The notes under the pieces are model-generated. The model had not been told where the DNA came from and did no database searches. It saw nothing but the letters and a program-made list of their open reading frames with translations. Made by a program: the position numbers and the translations under genes. This document shows, in pieces, positions 46,227-54,418 of a stretch of DNA of 64,000 nt. Position 1 is the first letter of the stretch; the number at the start of each line of letters is the position of its first letter. Origin of the DNA: Novosphingobium malaysiense (lineage in GTDB: Bacteria > Pseudomonadota > Alphaproteobacteria > Sphingomonadales > Sphingomonadaceae); contig NZ_JTDI01000008.1 in the NCBI RefSeq assembly GCF_000802225.1, forward strand, positions 28,210 to 92,209, in the 5' to 3' direction.

Positions 46227-46936
46227 GCCATTGCTCCCTTGCGTTTGCGTTCGGCGAGCGCTTCGCGTTCGATCGCGACGGCTTCGCCCAATGTGGTTTC
46301 CATGCCTCGATCGACCACCGCCTTCACGATTCCAACGAGCTCAGGATCATGCGCGGCAATCATCTCCGCCAGTTCAAGCGCGCGGGGCACGACACGCTCT
46401 TGCGGCCAGATCTCGTTCACCAGGCCGATCCGGAGCGCGGTTTGCGCATCGATCGGCGCGCTGGTGAACATCATCTGCTTGGCCCAGGCCCCGCCCACGC
46501 GGCGCGGCAGACGCGATCCCATCCCGCTGCCCGAAAGCGCGCCAATGCGCGCATGGGTATCGGCGAAGCGGGCCTCTTCAGACGCGATGGTGAAATCGCA
46601 CGAGAGCACGATCTCGAGTCCGCCGGTGTAGGCCGCGCCGTTCACGGCGGCGATCAGCGGCTTGGCGCAATGCGGGATCGACGTGACCAGTTCGGTCACC
46701 TTGTGGCGCGGTGCGTCGGGCGCGGAGAAGTCCTTGAGGTCAAGCCCGGCACAGAAGGCCGGCGGCGCTCCCGTCAGGACCGCGCTGCGCCAGCGCGGAC
46801 TGGCGTTTAAATCGGCAAGGGCCGCGCTCAAGGCATCGACGAGGTCGAGGTTGATCGCATTGCGCGAAGCCGGGCGGTTCAGCGTCATAAACATGACGCC
46901 CTCCCCGTGCTCCTCGATCAGCAGGGCCTCGCTCAC
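46214..46936 (-). CDS. enoyl-CoA hydratase/isomerase family protein
   Basis: 240 residues, short for the family but with the core motifs: LNRPASRNAINLDL, APPAFCAGLDL (oxyanion hole), NGAAYTGGLEIVLSCDF and ALSGSGMGSRLPRRVG. The active-site loop has no Glu at the usual place, so it may be an isomerase or a non-hydratase. It overlaps the epoxide hydrolase stop by ATGA at 46933-46936 and the P450 start at its other end, so the operon is tightly packed. Confidence 0.85.
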   Translation of the reverse strand: MSEALLIEEHGEGVMFMTLNRPASRNAINLDLVDALSAALADLNASPRWRSAVLTGAPPAFCAGLDLKDFSAPDAPRHKVTELVTSIPHCAKPLIAAVNGAAYTGGLEIVLSCDFTIASEEARFADTHARIGALSGSGMGSRLPRRVGGAWAKQMMFTSAPIDAQTALRIGLVNEIWPQERVVPRALELAEMIAAHDPELVGIVKAVVDRGMETTLGEAVAIEREALAERKRKGAMAWKA

Positions 46937-48051
46937 GGCCGCCCCGCGAAGAAAGCGATCACATCATCGGCGAACAGACCCGGCTCTTCCATCGCCGCGA
47001 AATGCCCGCCGCGCTCCATCACCGTGTAGCGTGCAAGGTTGAAAGCCTGTTCGGCGAGGCGGCGGCTGGGCATCGGGTAGAATTCAGCCGGGAAATGCGC
47101 GAGCGCCGTGGGAACCGGCACCGGCCCCGCGGCAACCGCACGGGCATGCTGTTCCTTCCGGCTGCCGTAGTACATCCAGAAGGACGACATGACGTTATCC
47201 GTGACCAGGTAGGTCATCAGATTGGTGATTAGATGATCCTTGGAAAAACGGCTTTCGATCTCGCCGCCAGTGTCGCCCCAGCGCCGGAATTTCTCCAGCA
47301 CCCAACTGGCCCAGCCTACCGGATTGTCGTGAAGCGCAAGGCCCAACGTCTGCGGCCGTGTCGCCTGCTGGTGGTGGTAGCCGGATTCCTCTTCCATAAG
47401 CGCGCCGACAGCCTGCCAGTACTCGGCGAGTTCAGGATCGTCCGAACTGGCCGGCGGCGGCCCCATGAAGAAATTGAGATGGATGGCGGCTGTTACATCG
47501 CTATGCGTAATTCCCAGCTCACGCGTGATTCCGGAGCCAAAGTCCCCGCCCTGTGCATAGAACCGCTCGTACCCCAGGGCCTCGGTCATCAGCGTGCGCC
47601 ACATCTGTGCGACCTTGACCGGGCCGATAGGCTGCGGCGGACGCCCCGAAAAGGCGAAGCCCGGCAGTGACGGCACGACGACGTCGAACCCGGCGGCAAC
47701 CAGCCTGGGGATGACCGCAAGGAATTCCACCACTGAGCCCGGCCAGCCATGCGTAAGCAGGATCGGCAAGGGTTGGCGGCCATCGCCCCGGACGTGATAG
47801 AAATGCACGTCGACGCCATCGATTTCAGCCAGGAACTGGGGGAACCGATTGAGGTCACCCTCGTGGTGGCGCCAGTCGTAATCATCACGCCAATACCGGA
47901 CAAATTCCTCCAGGTAGTCGCGGTCGGTCCCCCATTGCCAACCTCCGCCATCGGGAGCGTAGCCGATGCGGGTGTCGGCAAGGCGAGCGGCAATGCGATC
48001 TAGCACCGCTGGACGAACGGAAATTGCGAAGGGGCGCGCTGCAATAGGCAT
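46933..48051 (-). CDS. epoxide hydrolase (EHN-type alpha/beta hydrolase)
   Basis: 372 residues. An N-terminal EHN domain (FAISVRPAVLDRIAARLADTR, WRDDYDWRHHEGDLNRFPQF) is followed by an alpha/beta hydrolase core with the oxyanion motif LLTHGWPGS, the nucleophile Asp in AQGGDFGSGI and a C-terminal His in RGGHFAAMEEP. This is the microsomal/limonene-type epoxide hydrolase architecture. ATG at 48051 follows GAGGTGG. It heads the minus operon, divergent from the metal-dependent hydrolase gene. Together with the P450 it suggests epoxidation then hydrolysis. Confidence 0.88.
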   Translation of the reverse strand: MPIAARPFAISVRPAVLDRIAARLADTRIGYAPDGGGWQWGTDRDYLEEFVRYWRDDYDWRHHEGDLNRFPQFLAEIDGVDVHFYHVRGDGRQPLPILLTHGWPGSVVEFLAVIPRLVAAGFDVVVPSLPGFAFSGRPPQPIGPVKVAQMWRTLMTEALGYERFYAQGGDFGSGITRELGITHSDVTAAIHLNFFMGPPPASSDDPELAEYWQAVGALMEEESGYHHQQATRPQTLGLALHDNPVGWASWVLEKFRRWGDTGGEIESRFSKDHLITNLMTYLVTDNVMSSFWMYYGSRKEQHARAVAAGPVPVPTALAHFPAEFYPMPSRRLAEQAFNLARYTVMERGGHFAAMEEPGLFADDVIAFFAGRP

Positions 48052-48113
48052 GTCCACCTCATGACATGCCGAGCGACCGTCGTGGATGGAAGAAAGCGCC
48101 AAGCCCTCGACCA

Positions 48114-48127
48114 ATCGCAAATGCGAT
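48114..48127. promoter_or_regulatory. 14-bp palindromic operator-like site 8
   Basis: ATCGCAAATGCGAT has perfect arms ATCGCA/TGCGAT around AA and is the best match to the motif. It is located between the divergent epoxide hydrolase and metal-dependent hydrolase genes. Confidence 0.65.
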
Positions 48128-48195
48128 CGCCAGACGCCGCCAACTGGCATCGATCGGCAAGAGAAGTTATAACAACTTCCGGAGAGGACATTGCC

Positions 48196-49071
48196 ATGAC
48201 CATTACCGTTCGCTTTCCCAAATTCGACTTCAGCAAGTTGCCCCGCCAGTGGGCTCGCAACCGCGCGTTCGTTTACGACCGCAATGCAACGTCTTTGATC
48301 CCGACACCGATCGAACCGTGGCTGATCCGCATCTGCCAGGACGCCCTCGAGAAGCTCGGCCCTGGCGATGAACAGCTCAAGGAAGAGGTCAAAGGCTTCA
48401 TCGGCCAGGAGTCGCAGCACTTCCGCCAGCATCGGCTGTTCAACAAGACGATCCAGGAACAGGGCTACCCGGGCCTCGCGGATATCGAACAACGCCTGGC
48501 CGACGACTTGGCGCATTTCGAAAAGACGCGCTCTCTCAAGTTTCTGCTGGCTTATGCCGACGGTTTTGAATCGATGGGCGCCGTGTCCGCCCAGCTCTGG
48601 TTCGACGAATTCGGCGAGTTCCTCGAAGGTGCCGATCCGGATGCGGTCTCGCTATGGGGCTGGCACCTGGCCGAAGAGTTCGAGCACCGGCAAGTCATGT
48701 TCGATTTCTACAAGGCGCTGTTCTGCCGCGGCTTCATCAATTCGATCGTCAATGGCTACTTCTACCGCATCTACGGCCTCTGGTTTGCCATGAAGCACCT
48801 GGGAGGATTTACCGGCGAATTCATTCGCTACATGATCTCGCAGGACCGGCCGAACATGACCCGCGAAGAAAAGGTGCAACTCAAGGCCGACCTTGAGGAA
48901 TGGTCGAGCAAATACAAAAAGATGCTCCTGCCAAAACTCGCCCGCAACCTGCTGCCCTGGTACAATCCGGCACGGAAGAAGGCCCCGCGCGGGGTCGAAA
49001 GCTATTTGCGCAGCTTCGAGCCTGGTGGCGACATGGCCCGGTCCAGCGCTCCGCGGCCGGCCGCAAGCTGA
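48196..49071 (+). CDS. PF10118-type predicted metal-dependent hydrolase (ferritin-like helical protein)
   Basis: 291 residues. The Glu/His pairs GQESQHFRQH and WHLAEEFEHRQVMFD are metal ligands of the family, in a mainly helical fold. The N-terminus is MTITVRFPKFDFSKLPRQW. The enzymatic activity of the family is not established; the ligand pattern would fit a di-iron centre. GGAGAGG lies upstream of the ATG at 48196. It is followed by an SDR gene after 87 bases. Confidence 0.8.
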   Translation: MTITVRFPKFDFSKLPRQWARNRAFVYDRNATSLIPTPIEPWLIRICQDALEKLGPGDEQLKEEVKGFIGQESQHFRQHRLFNKTIQEQGYPGLADIEQRLADDLAHFEKTRSLKFLLAYADGFESMGAVSAQLWFDEFGEFLEGADPDAVSLWGWHLAEEFEHRQVMFDFYKALFCRGFINSIVNGYFYRIYGLWFAMKHLGGFTGEFIRYMISQDRPNMTREEKVQLKADLEEWSSKYKKMLLPKLARNLLPWYNPARKKAPRGVESYLRSFEPGGDMARSSAPRPAAS

Positions 49072-49158
49072 CCCCGTCACGTCAGAAATCCGAATTCCCA
49101 TCATCTTTCTCGAGACATCCAACGCGGCTCAAAGCCGCAAAGATCCCAGGGGTACTCA

Positions 49159-49923
49159 ATGATCAATGACCTTACCGGACGCACCGTCCTGGTTACCGGT
49201 GCATCTTCCGGTCTTGGCCGCCATTTCGCACTGGCCGCAGCTGCGGCCGGCGCCAAGGTTGCATTGGCGGCCCGCCGCAAGGACCGTCTTGTCGATCTGA
49301 AGGCGGAAATCGAACAAGCCGGCGGTCAGGCGGCCGCGATCGAAATGGACGTCGCCAATGAAGCCTCTGTCATCGCCGGTTTTGACGCCGCCCAGGAAGA
49401 ACTAGGCACGATCACCTCGGTCCTTGCGAACGCCGGCATGAACTATCCTTCATCCGCACTGGGCATCCCGATGGAAGAGTTCGACAAGGTTGTGGACGTG
49501 AACGTGCGCGGTGTGTTCATCACCGCCCGCGAGGCCGCGAAGCGGATGATCGCGGACGGCTCCGCCGAAAAGGGCCATGGGCGAATTGTCCTGGTCGGTT
49601 CTGTCGGGTCGCACAGCGTGATGGACAAGCTCGTTGCCTACAACACCACCAAGGCCGGCGTCCTGATGATGGGCAAGGCCCTCGCCAAGGAATGGGCGCT
49701 CAAGGGGATCAACGTGAACACGATCTGCCCGGGCTGGATCAAGACCGAGCTCAACACCGAGTGGCTGGAAAGCCCGGCAGGTCAGAAACTAATCGACACG
49801 TTCCCCCGCAAGCGGGTGATGGAACCGGCCGACCTGCTGCCGATCACCCTCTACCTGCTTTCCGACGCAAGTCGTGCGATCACAGGCGGCGGGTTCGAAC
49901 TGGACGACGGCTCCTCACTGTAA
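49159..49923 (+). CDS. SDR family oxidoreductase
   Basis: 254 residues. Cofactor loop TGASSGLGRH, NAGMN, catalytic Ser strand VLVGSVGSHS, YNTTK and the C-terminal AITGGGFELDDGSSL. A standard SDR; broad use in alcohol/ketone chemistry. The start ATG at 49159 is about 8 bases after an AGGGG site. Last gene of the catabolic region, followed by two hairpins. Confidence 0.9.
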   Translation: MINDLTGRTVLVTGASSGLGRHFALAAAAAGAKVALAARRKDRLVDLKAEIEQAGGQAAAIEMDVANEASVIAGFDAAQEELGTITSVLANAGMNYPSSALGIPMEEFDKVVDVNVRGVFITAREAAKRMIADGSAEKGHGRIVLVGSVGSHSVMDKLVAYNTTKAGVLMMGKALAKEWALKGINVNTICPGWIKTELNTEWLESPAGQKLIDTFPRKRVMEPADLLPITLYLLSDASRAITGGGFELDDGSSL

Positions 49924-49932
49924 ATGCTGCTG

Positions 49933-49960
49933 CCAAGGGAACACCACACTCCTCCCTTGG
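49933..49960 (+). terminator. hairpin downstream of the SDR gene
   Basis: An 8-bp inverted repeat CCAAGGGA (49933-49940) with TCCCTTGG (49953-49960) and a 12-base loop, starting 10 bases after the SDR stop. There is no T-run, so it is only a possible terminator. Confidence 0.4.
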
Positions 49961-50024
49961 ACCGGCAATCTGCTCCTGGCCGGCAACTCTCCCAACACCT
50001 CTCCCTGCCGGCCGGGAGAACCAC

Positions 50025-50052
50025 GAAGGGCGCCTCGCAAGAGGCGCCCTTC
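50025..50052 (+). terminator. GC-rich terminator-like hairpin
   Basis: A perfect 12-bp stem GAAGGGCGCCTC/GAGGCGCCCTTC with the stable GCAA tetraloop (50037-50040). No T-run follows. It is the most stable hairpin in the region and probably ends the SDR transcript. Confidence 0.6.
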
Positions 50053-50267
50053 CAGTGAGTGCCTTGGGTTTATGCAAAGAGAACGGCTCGTTTTCCGATG
50101 GCAGAGAATGGAAAGCTCGCTTCGGTTTCACCCTGAGCGACGGAGTACGAAGTCAGGCAGGCTCCCATTCAAGGCCCGGCCCGTTCGGCGGGAATTCCCC
50201 GAGCCCCTGGTCGCCTGCACGCGACTGCTGCCGGTCACATATCCATGTCCTGCATCACGAGGCTCGA

Positions 50268-50420
50268 ATGCAAGGGCTCGCACTGCTCGACGCCGTTGTC
50301 CAGGCCATGCCACATTATCCGCTCGATGATGATTTTATCTCACAAATCCCCGACGATCTCATGGATCAGTTTCGCGTTTGGCAGCGCCAGTCGGACGCCG
50401 CTCGAAGCAACGCCTGGTAA
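50268..50420 (+). CDS. possible small hypothetical protein
   Basis: A 50-codon frame beginning MQGLALLDAVVQAMPHY and ending RVWQRQSDAARSNAW, with an acidic middle. A weak CGAGG site precedes the ATG. It resembles nothing I recognise. The frame stays open well upstream, so it may be the tail of a decayed gene or chance. Confidence 0.25.
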   Translation: MQGLALLDAVVQAMPHYPLDDDFISQIPDDLMDQFRVWQRQSDAARSNAW

Positions 50421-50597
50421 GACGGGCGCAGGCTGATCCAGACAACAATTTCCTGCCCGTTTCCTCCGTCTCTCTGTCTAACAATATGGGTGGGTTGCAA
50501 AACGCAATTTCGGGCAGGGAACACAGGCAAGATTGACTTTCATGGAGGAAGCCGGAGATCACGTCCGCAGACCAGTACTACCTCGATGAGCAATTGC

Positions 50598-50621
50598 GTG
50601 TCAGGATTTGTGTCAGGATTT
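50598..50621. repeat. 12-bp perfect tandem repeat
   Basis: GTGTCAGGATTT occurs twice without spacing (50598-50609 and 50610-50621), about 100 bases left of the tRNA-Gln fragment. Short direct repeats near an attachment site can be integrase arm sites, but no further copy was seen. Confidence 0.5.
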
Positions 50622-50719
50622 TCACTGGCGTCGTGGAAGATCACCCTTATGCTTCTGAAGTCCGCAGTTTCCTGCGGGCCTCGGTGAAGCTGAAGCGGCC
50701 CGAATTGGGCCTCCAAAGG

Positions 50720-50765
50720 ATTTTGGTACCGGCATGCGCAGGTTCGAATCCTGCCGCCCCAGCCA
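50720..50765 (+). other. 3' half of tRNA-Gln(UUG): integration attachment site
   Basis: The segment reads from the anticodon loop TTTTGGT through the anticodon 3' stem (ACCGG), the T arm GCAGG-TTCGAAT-CCTGC and the acceptor strand CGCCCCA-G-CCA. A U1-A72 pair, discriminator G and encoded CCA fit tRNA-Gln. The matching 5' acceptor TGGGGCG and the D arm are absent upstream, so this is a fragment and not a functional tRNA. It lies 215 bases before a P4-type integrase, as expected for an att site. Confidence 0.8.
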
Positions 50766-50944
50766 GCACTCTTTCCCAAGCCTTCCCGGAAGCTCTCAAG
50801 GCATCCCCCGAAAGTGGCTAAATTCCTATAGTTTCAATAACCTCGCGCCCCAGGACGTCCCGGGCCACCCCCTTGCAGCCCGAGCCCAGTGTTGGCATTT
50901 TGTTGGTAGCAAATCGCCCCCTACCAACAGAATTTTTCGCATCG

Positions 50945-50979
50945 GGATTCGAACCTGCGAAATGGGAACGAGGTACCAA
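50945..50979 (-). repeat. inverted, imperfect copy of the tRNA-Gln 3' segment
   Basis: GGATTCGAACCTGCG (50945-50959) is the exact reverse complement of the T-arm bases 50737-50751. It is followed after 12 bases by GGTACCAA (50972-50979), which matches the reverse complement of the anticodon-loop part with a slightly longer spacer. It ends one base before the integrase start codon. Confidence 0.5.
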
Positions 50980-50980
50980 C

Positions 50981-52255
50981 ATGCTTACCAACATCGCCCT
51001 CAAAGCCATGGCCCCGAGGGACAAACCCTACAAACGCTCCGATGGCGGCGGACTGTTCATCCTCATCCAGCCCAACGGCTCGAAAATCTGGCGCCTCGCC
51101 TACCGCTTCGAGGGCCGTCAGAAGCTGCTATCCGGCGGCCCCTTCCCCAAGGTCACGCTCCTCGCAGCGCGGGCCTGGCGCGACACCGTCAAGCACCAGC
51201 TGGCCCTGGGGCTCGACCCATCTCGAGTACGAAGAGAAGAAGAGCAACTCCAAACCCAAGGCGAGCGCTCAAGCCTCGTCAACACCTTTGAACAGGTTGG
51301 CCGGGAATGGCTGGAAACGCGCACGCTGTCCTGGGCGCCCCGCTATGCCGCACTCGTAACAGGACGCTTGGAAGCCGACATCTTTCCGACAGTCGGCAAG
51401 CTCGACATTTCCCAGATAACTCCGCGCCAGATGCTGGAGGCAATCCGCAAGGTCGAAGCACGCGGCTCGATCGAGATGTCCCGAAGGCTCAAGAACCACT
51501 GTTCGGAAATCTTCCGCTATGCGATTCCCGACGGGCGCTGCGAAAGCGACCCATGCCGCGACCTCAACCCCGCCATGGCCAAACCCCGTCCCGTTCAGCA
51601 CCGCGCCAAGGTTGCATCCAAGGATCTGCCCTCGTTCTTCTCAAAACTGAATGGCGATGGCGGAGAGCGCATGAGCCATCTAGCCCTGCGCTGGACCATT
51701 CTGACCATGGTCCGCACACAGGAAACTCGCTTTGCCAAGTGGTCTGAGTTCGAGGACCTTGACGGTCCCGAACCGCTATGGCGTCTGTCACCAGAGCGCA
51801 TGAAAATGCGCAGTGAGCACCTCGTTCCCCTCCCCCGCCAAGCGCTCGCCCTTCTCGAAGAAATCCGCGAGGCCAACATCTACCTCAAGGCTGGCAACAT
51901 GCAGTACGGTCAGTTTCTGTTTCCGGTGGTAGGTTCACGCTCAATGACTATCAGCGAAAACCGGATGCTGGATATCATGTACCGGATCGGCCTTCGCGGC
52001 AAAGCCACAGTCCACGGGTTCCGCGGGCTGGCCAGTACGGTTCTCAACGAAAGTGGCGAGTTCAACGAAGACTGGATCGAACACCAACTCGCCCACCAAC
52101 CGCGCGGAGTTCGCGCAGCCTACAACTCTGCAAAATATCTCAAGCACCGCCGCAAGATGATGCAGTGGTGGGCCGACTATCTCGACGAAGCCGAAGCCAC
52201 AGGTATGGGCCAGGCCACCAAGCGCAAGAAAGTACCTCTTCGAGCCGCTTCCTAA
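50981..52255 (+). CDS. P4-type tyrosine integrase
   Basis: 424 residues. The N-terminal DUF4102-like domain (MLTNIALKAMAPRDKPYKRSDGGGL) is diagnostic of island integrases that use tRNA 3' ends. Catalytic residues seen: Arg in TMVRTQETR, HGFR (HxxR), His in EHQLAHQP and the Tyr nucleophile in AAYNSAKYL. All are present, so the enzyme may be active. It is transcribed away from the tRNA-Gln fragment. The start at 50981 has an AACGAGG site. Its stop overlaps the convergent AlpA-like gene by four bases. Confidence 0.93.
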   Translation: MLTNIALKAMAPRDKPYKRSDGGGLFILIQPNGSKIWRLAYRFEGRQKLLSGGPFPKVTLLAARAWRDTVKHQLALGLDPSRVRREEEQLQTQGERSSLVNTFEQVGREWLETRTLSWAPRYAALVTGRLEADIFPTVGKLDISQITPRQMLEAIRKVEARGSIEMSRRLKNHCSEIFRYAIPDGRCESDPCRDLNPAMAKPRPVQHRAKVASKDLPSFFSKLNGDGGERMSHLALRWTILTMVRTQETRFAKWSEFEDLDGPEPLWRLSPERMKMRSEHLVPLPRQALALLEEIREANIYLKAGNMQYGQFLFPVVGSRSMTISENRMLDIMYRIGLRGKATVHGFRGLASTVLNESGEFNEDWIEHQLAHQPRGVRAAYNSAKYLKHRRKMMQWWADYLDEAEATGMGQATKRKKVPLRAAS

Positions 52256-52443
52256 TCGTCTTCTCGAAAGCCGGTGGGATCATCGATCCAACGCTGTACC
52301 GCCGATCGGCGCCAACCGACGGAGCGGTGACTGAGAGCAACTTGCCGGGGGAAACGGCCTTCGCTGATCATGCGGTACAAAGAGGACCGAGGAATTCCTG
52401 TCATTGCCATGACAGTCTTCAGGCGCAGATAAGCATCGCTCAT
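52252..52443 (-). CDS. AlpA-like excisionase/regulator
   Basis: 63 residues: MSDAYLRLKTVMAMTGIPRSSLYRMISEGRFPRQ is the winged-helix of the AlpA/MerR-like excisionase group that activates or accompanies P4-type integrases; the C-terminal SVGWRRSAVQRWIDDP is also typical. It probably controls excision of the element. It converges on the integrase gene with a four-base overlap. Confidence 0.85.
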   Translation of the reverse strand: MSDAYLRLKTVMAMTGIPRSSLYRMISEGRFPRQVALSHRSVGWRRSAVQRWIDDPTGFREDD

Positions 52444-52957
52444 TTAGGACAACCTCGTATCACGAGGCCTGCCCGCCGCAATATCCGATTATGCTATCAA
52501 TTGGCAGATATACAAGTGATCGATTGTCCTTTTGTCGCATTTACCACGGCGGGGGTTCAGCTCGACCCGACGTTAAATTCAGCATCCTGCCCCGCCCCCG
52601 GAAAAACTCGGAGAAGCATTGATGTGTTAGTCGCGAAGGGGCGATCGAAGATGGCAGTCCGTCGAGGCGGCAATGAGCAAAGCGCCCGAGACCTTTCCAA
52701 AATGTAACCAGTCCCTTGAAGCATAAATGTCTTCATACAGACACGAATTAGCGTAAGCTTCTTGGCTCGACAGCCAGTAACCGGATGCAAGCATGATACG
52801 GTCGATCGCATGACTGGCTAGATTTCGTGACTGAATTCACTGGGGTTTGCAGACAAATATGACCTGACCGAATGACGTAGCATGCACAACTGCTGGTAAG
52901 AATGAGCAGCCGGCCAAGCCAGATGTCTGCAATTCCCTGAATTTGAGGGAGTGCCGG
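52444..52957. other. intergenic region upstream of luxR-like gene
   Basis: 514 bases between the AlpA-like and luxR-like genes, which point away from each other. No credible gene; visibly less GC-rich than the catabolic region. It should hold both promoters. I looked for a lux-box palindrome and found none that is convincing. Confidence 0.5.
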
Positions 52958-53725
52958 ATGGTTATTGGTCCAGAGCTTGTCGAATTCATGCTTAGCCTCG
53001 GGCAAGTACGCACCGATGCTGACTTCTATGATTTGTTGCTGGAAACAACCAGACGCCTCGGCTTCAAGCAGTTTGCGTTCGTCAGCCACGTGGACCTGCT
53101 AGCCGCAGCGGACGAGGCGGTTGCGATATCGAACTACCCGGATGGTTGGGTCGAACGAATTTTTGCCGAGCGCTATTATCTCGACGATCCCGTCCATGCA
53201 GCCAGCATTGGCCGCTCCACTCCCTACGCATGGCACGCAATCCAAAAGCGGGTAAAGCTGAGCAAGCGCCAGCTTTCGATCATGCAAGAGGGTGCCAGCT
53301 TTGGACTTCAAGATGGCGTGACCGTGCCGGTGCATTCGCCAGGAGAATATCGGGGTACCTGCTCCTTTGCGACCTCTGAGCGCGTATCCATGACCCCTAG
53401 AATTCGAGGTGCCACACATATAGTCGCCGGCTTTGGATTCGAGGCTGCGCGAAAGCTGGTCCGCATTCGTCTCGGTGCCGAAAAATCGACGCCGTCCTTG
53501 CCCCGGCTCAGCCCGCGCGAGGTAGACTGCGTGGGCCTTGTCGCAACCGGCATGGGGGATACCCAGATCGCGCACGCCTTGGGACTTTCCGAAGCGACGG
53601 TTCATCAACACGTCACCGGCGCCATGCGCAAATGCGGCGTATTCAAGCGGACCGCCTTGGTGTTCCGCGCCCTGTTCGACGGCCATATCTGCTTTCACAG
53701 CCTGCGCCGGACATCCTCTAAATAG
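52958..53725 (+). CDS. luxR-like: LuxR-family quorum-sensing regulator
   Basis: 255 residues. The N-terminal autoinducer-binding domain carries W64, D77-P78 and W92, matching the conserved Trp/Asp positions of TraR-type receptors; the usual Tyr four residues after the first Trp is Ile here. The C-terminal GerE-type HTH (LSPREVDCVGLVATGMGDTQIAHALGL) binds DNA. It should sense an acyl-homoserine lactone made by the next gene. The start ATG follows GAGGGAG; an in-frame TTG upstream is rejected. Confidence 0.9.
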   Translation: MVIGPELVEFMLSLGQVRTDADFYDLLLETTRRLGFKQFAFVSHVDLLAAADEAVAISNYPDGWVERIFAERYYLDDPVHAASIGRSTPYAWHAIQKRVKLSKRQLSIMQEGASFGLQDGVTVPVHSPGEYRGTCSFATSERVSMTPRIRGATHIVAGFGFEAARKLVRIRLGAEKSTPSLPRLSPREVDCVGLVATGMGDTQIAHALGLSEATVHQHVTGAMRKCGVFKRTALVFRALFDGHICFHSLRRTSSK

Positions 53726-53787
53726 AGGAATTTTCGCGAAGGTCCGTTTCGCTGATCCTTTCGCCATCACAAAAGGAGATGGCGAAC

Positions 53788-54402
53788 ATGACCCATGTAA
53801 TTCAAGGCGGATGGGCCGCGGCGCAGGGACCGCTGCTTGCCCAGATGTATCAGGAACGCAAGCGCGTATTCATCGATCTGCTGCGCTGGGATTTGCCCGC
53901 GCTCGACGGGCGCTACGAGATCGACCAGTTCGACACACCCTCGACCATCTATCTCATCATCGCCGATACCGACGGCAAGCATCTGGGTTCGCTGCGGCTC
54001 TTGCCGACCACCCAGCCCCACGTCCTGGGCGATATCTTTCCCGGCCTCTGCGACCTCGACAGCCCACGCTCGCCTGATGTCTGGGAAATCTCACGGCTGT
54101 GTTTGTCACGCGGCATCCGTGCGGCCGAACGGCGGATTGTGCGTGACAAACTGGCAACGGCCCTGACGCTATTCGCGCGAGATAACGGTATCCGCGCTTA
54201 TTGCTGTGTGGCCGACATGCCCTGGTACACGCAGATCCTCTCGTTCGGATGGCGCTGCGAACCTCTCGGCCTGCCCCAGGACCTGCCTTGCGGCATGCTC
54301 GCCGCCCTGATGATCCACATCGACGACGAGACACCCCGGTTGCTGGGCAAAACCGGCATCTGGTCGGAGGCGCTCGCGCCACTTGTCGCTCTCAGTCAGT
54401 GA
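53788..54402 (+). CDS. luxI-like: acyl-homoserine-lactone synthase (LuxI family)
   Basis: 204 residues. The invariant LuxI residues are all present: R24, F28, W34, D46, D49, R70, E100 and R103, so it should make an AHL from S-adenosylmethionine and an acyl carrier. AAGGAG is nine bases from the ATG at 53788 and adjacent to the ATG at 53779, so the former is chosen. It follows the luxR-like gene by 62 bases and precedes a phyH-like gene by 16. Confidence 0.93.
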   Translation: MTHVIQGGWAAAQGPLLAQMYQERKRVFIDLLRWDLPALDGRYEIDQFDTPSTIYLIIADTDGKHLGSLRLLPTTQPHVLGDIFPGLCDLDSPRSPDVWEISRLCLSRGIRAAERRIVRDKLATALTLFARDNGIRAYCCVADMPWYTQILSFGWRCEPLGLPQDLPCGMLAALMIHIDDETPRLLGKTGIWSEALAPLVALSQ

Positions 54403-54418
54403 CGAAGGGGAAACTGCG

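Larger units (their letters stand above)
49924..50718. other. gene-poor stretch before the tRNA fragment
   Basis: About 800 bases with no confident gene. Contents: two hairpins, a 50-codon possible ORF at 50268-50420, an inverted repeat CCTGCCCG (50452-50459) with CGGGCAGG (50511-50518), and a 12-bp tandem duplication at 50598-50621. It may be the worn end of the catabolic island. Confidence 0.5.

Noticed and set aside
50540..50779. Minus-strand frame with the ending GWGGRIRTCACRYQNP
   Set aside because: It is the antisense translation of the tRNA-Gln fragment, a well-known source of false protein calls.
52165..52707. 180-codon plus-strand frame after the integrase
   Set aside because: It overlaps the integrase 3' end and runs antisense through the AlpA-like gene, with no family features or ribosome site.
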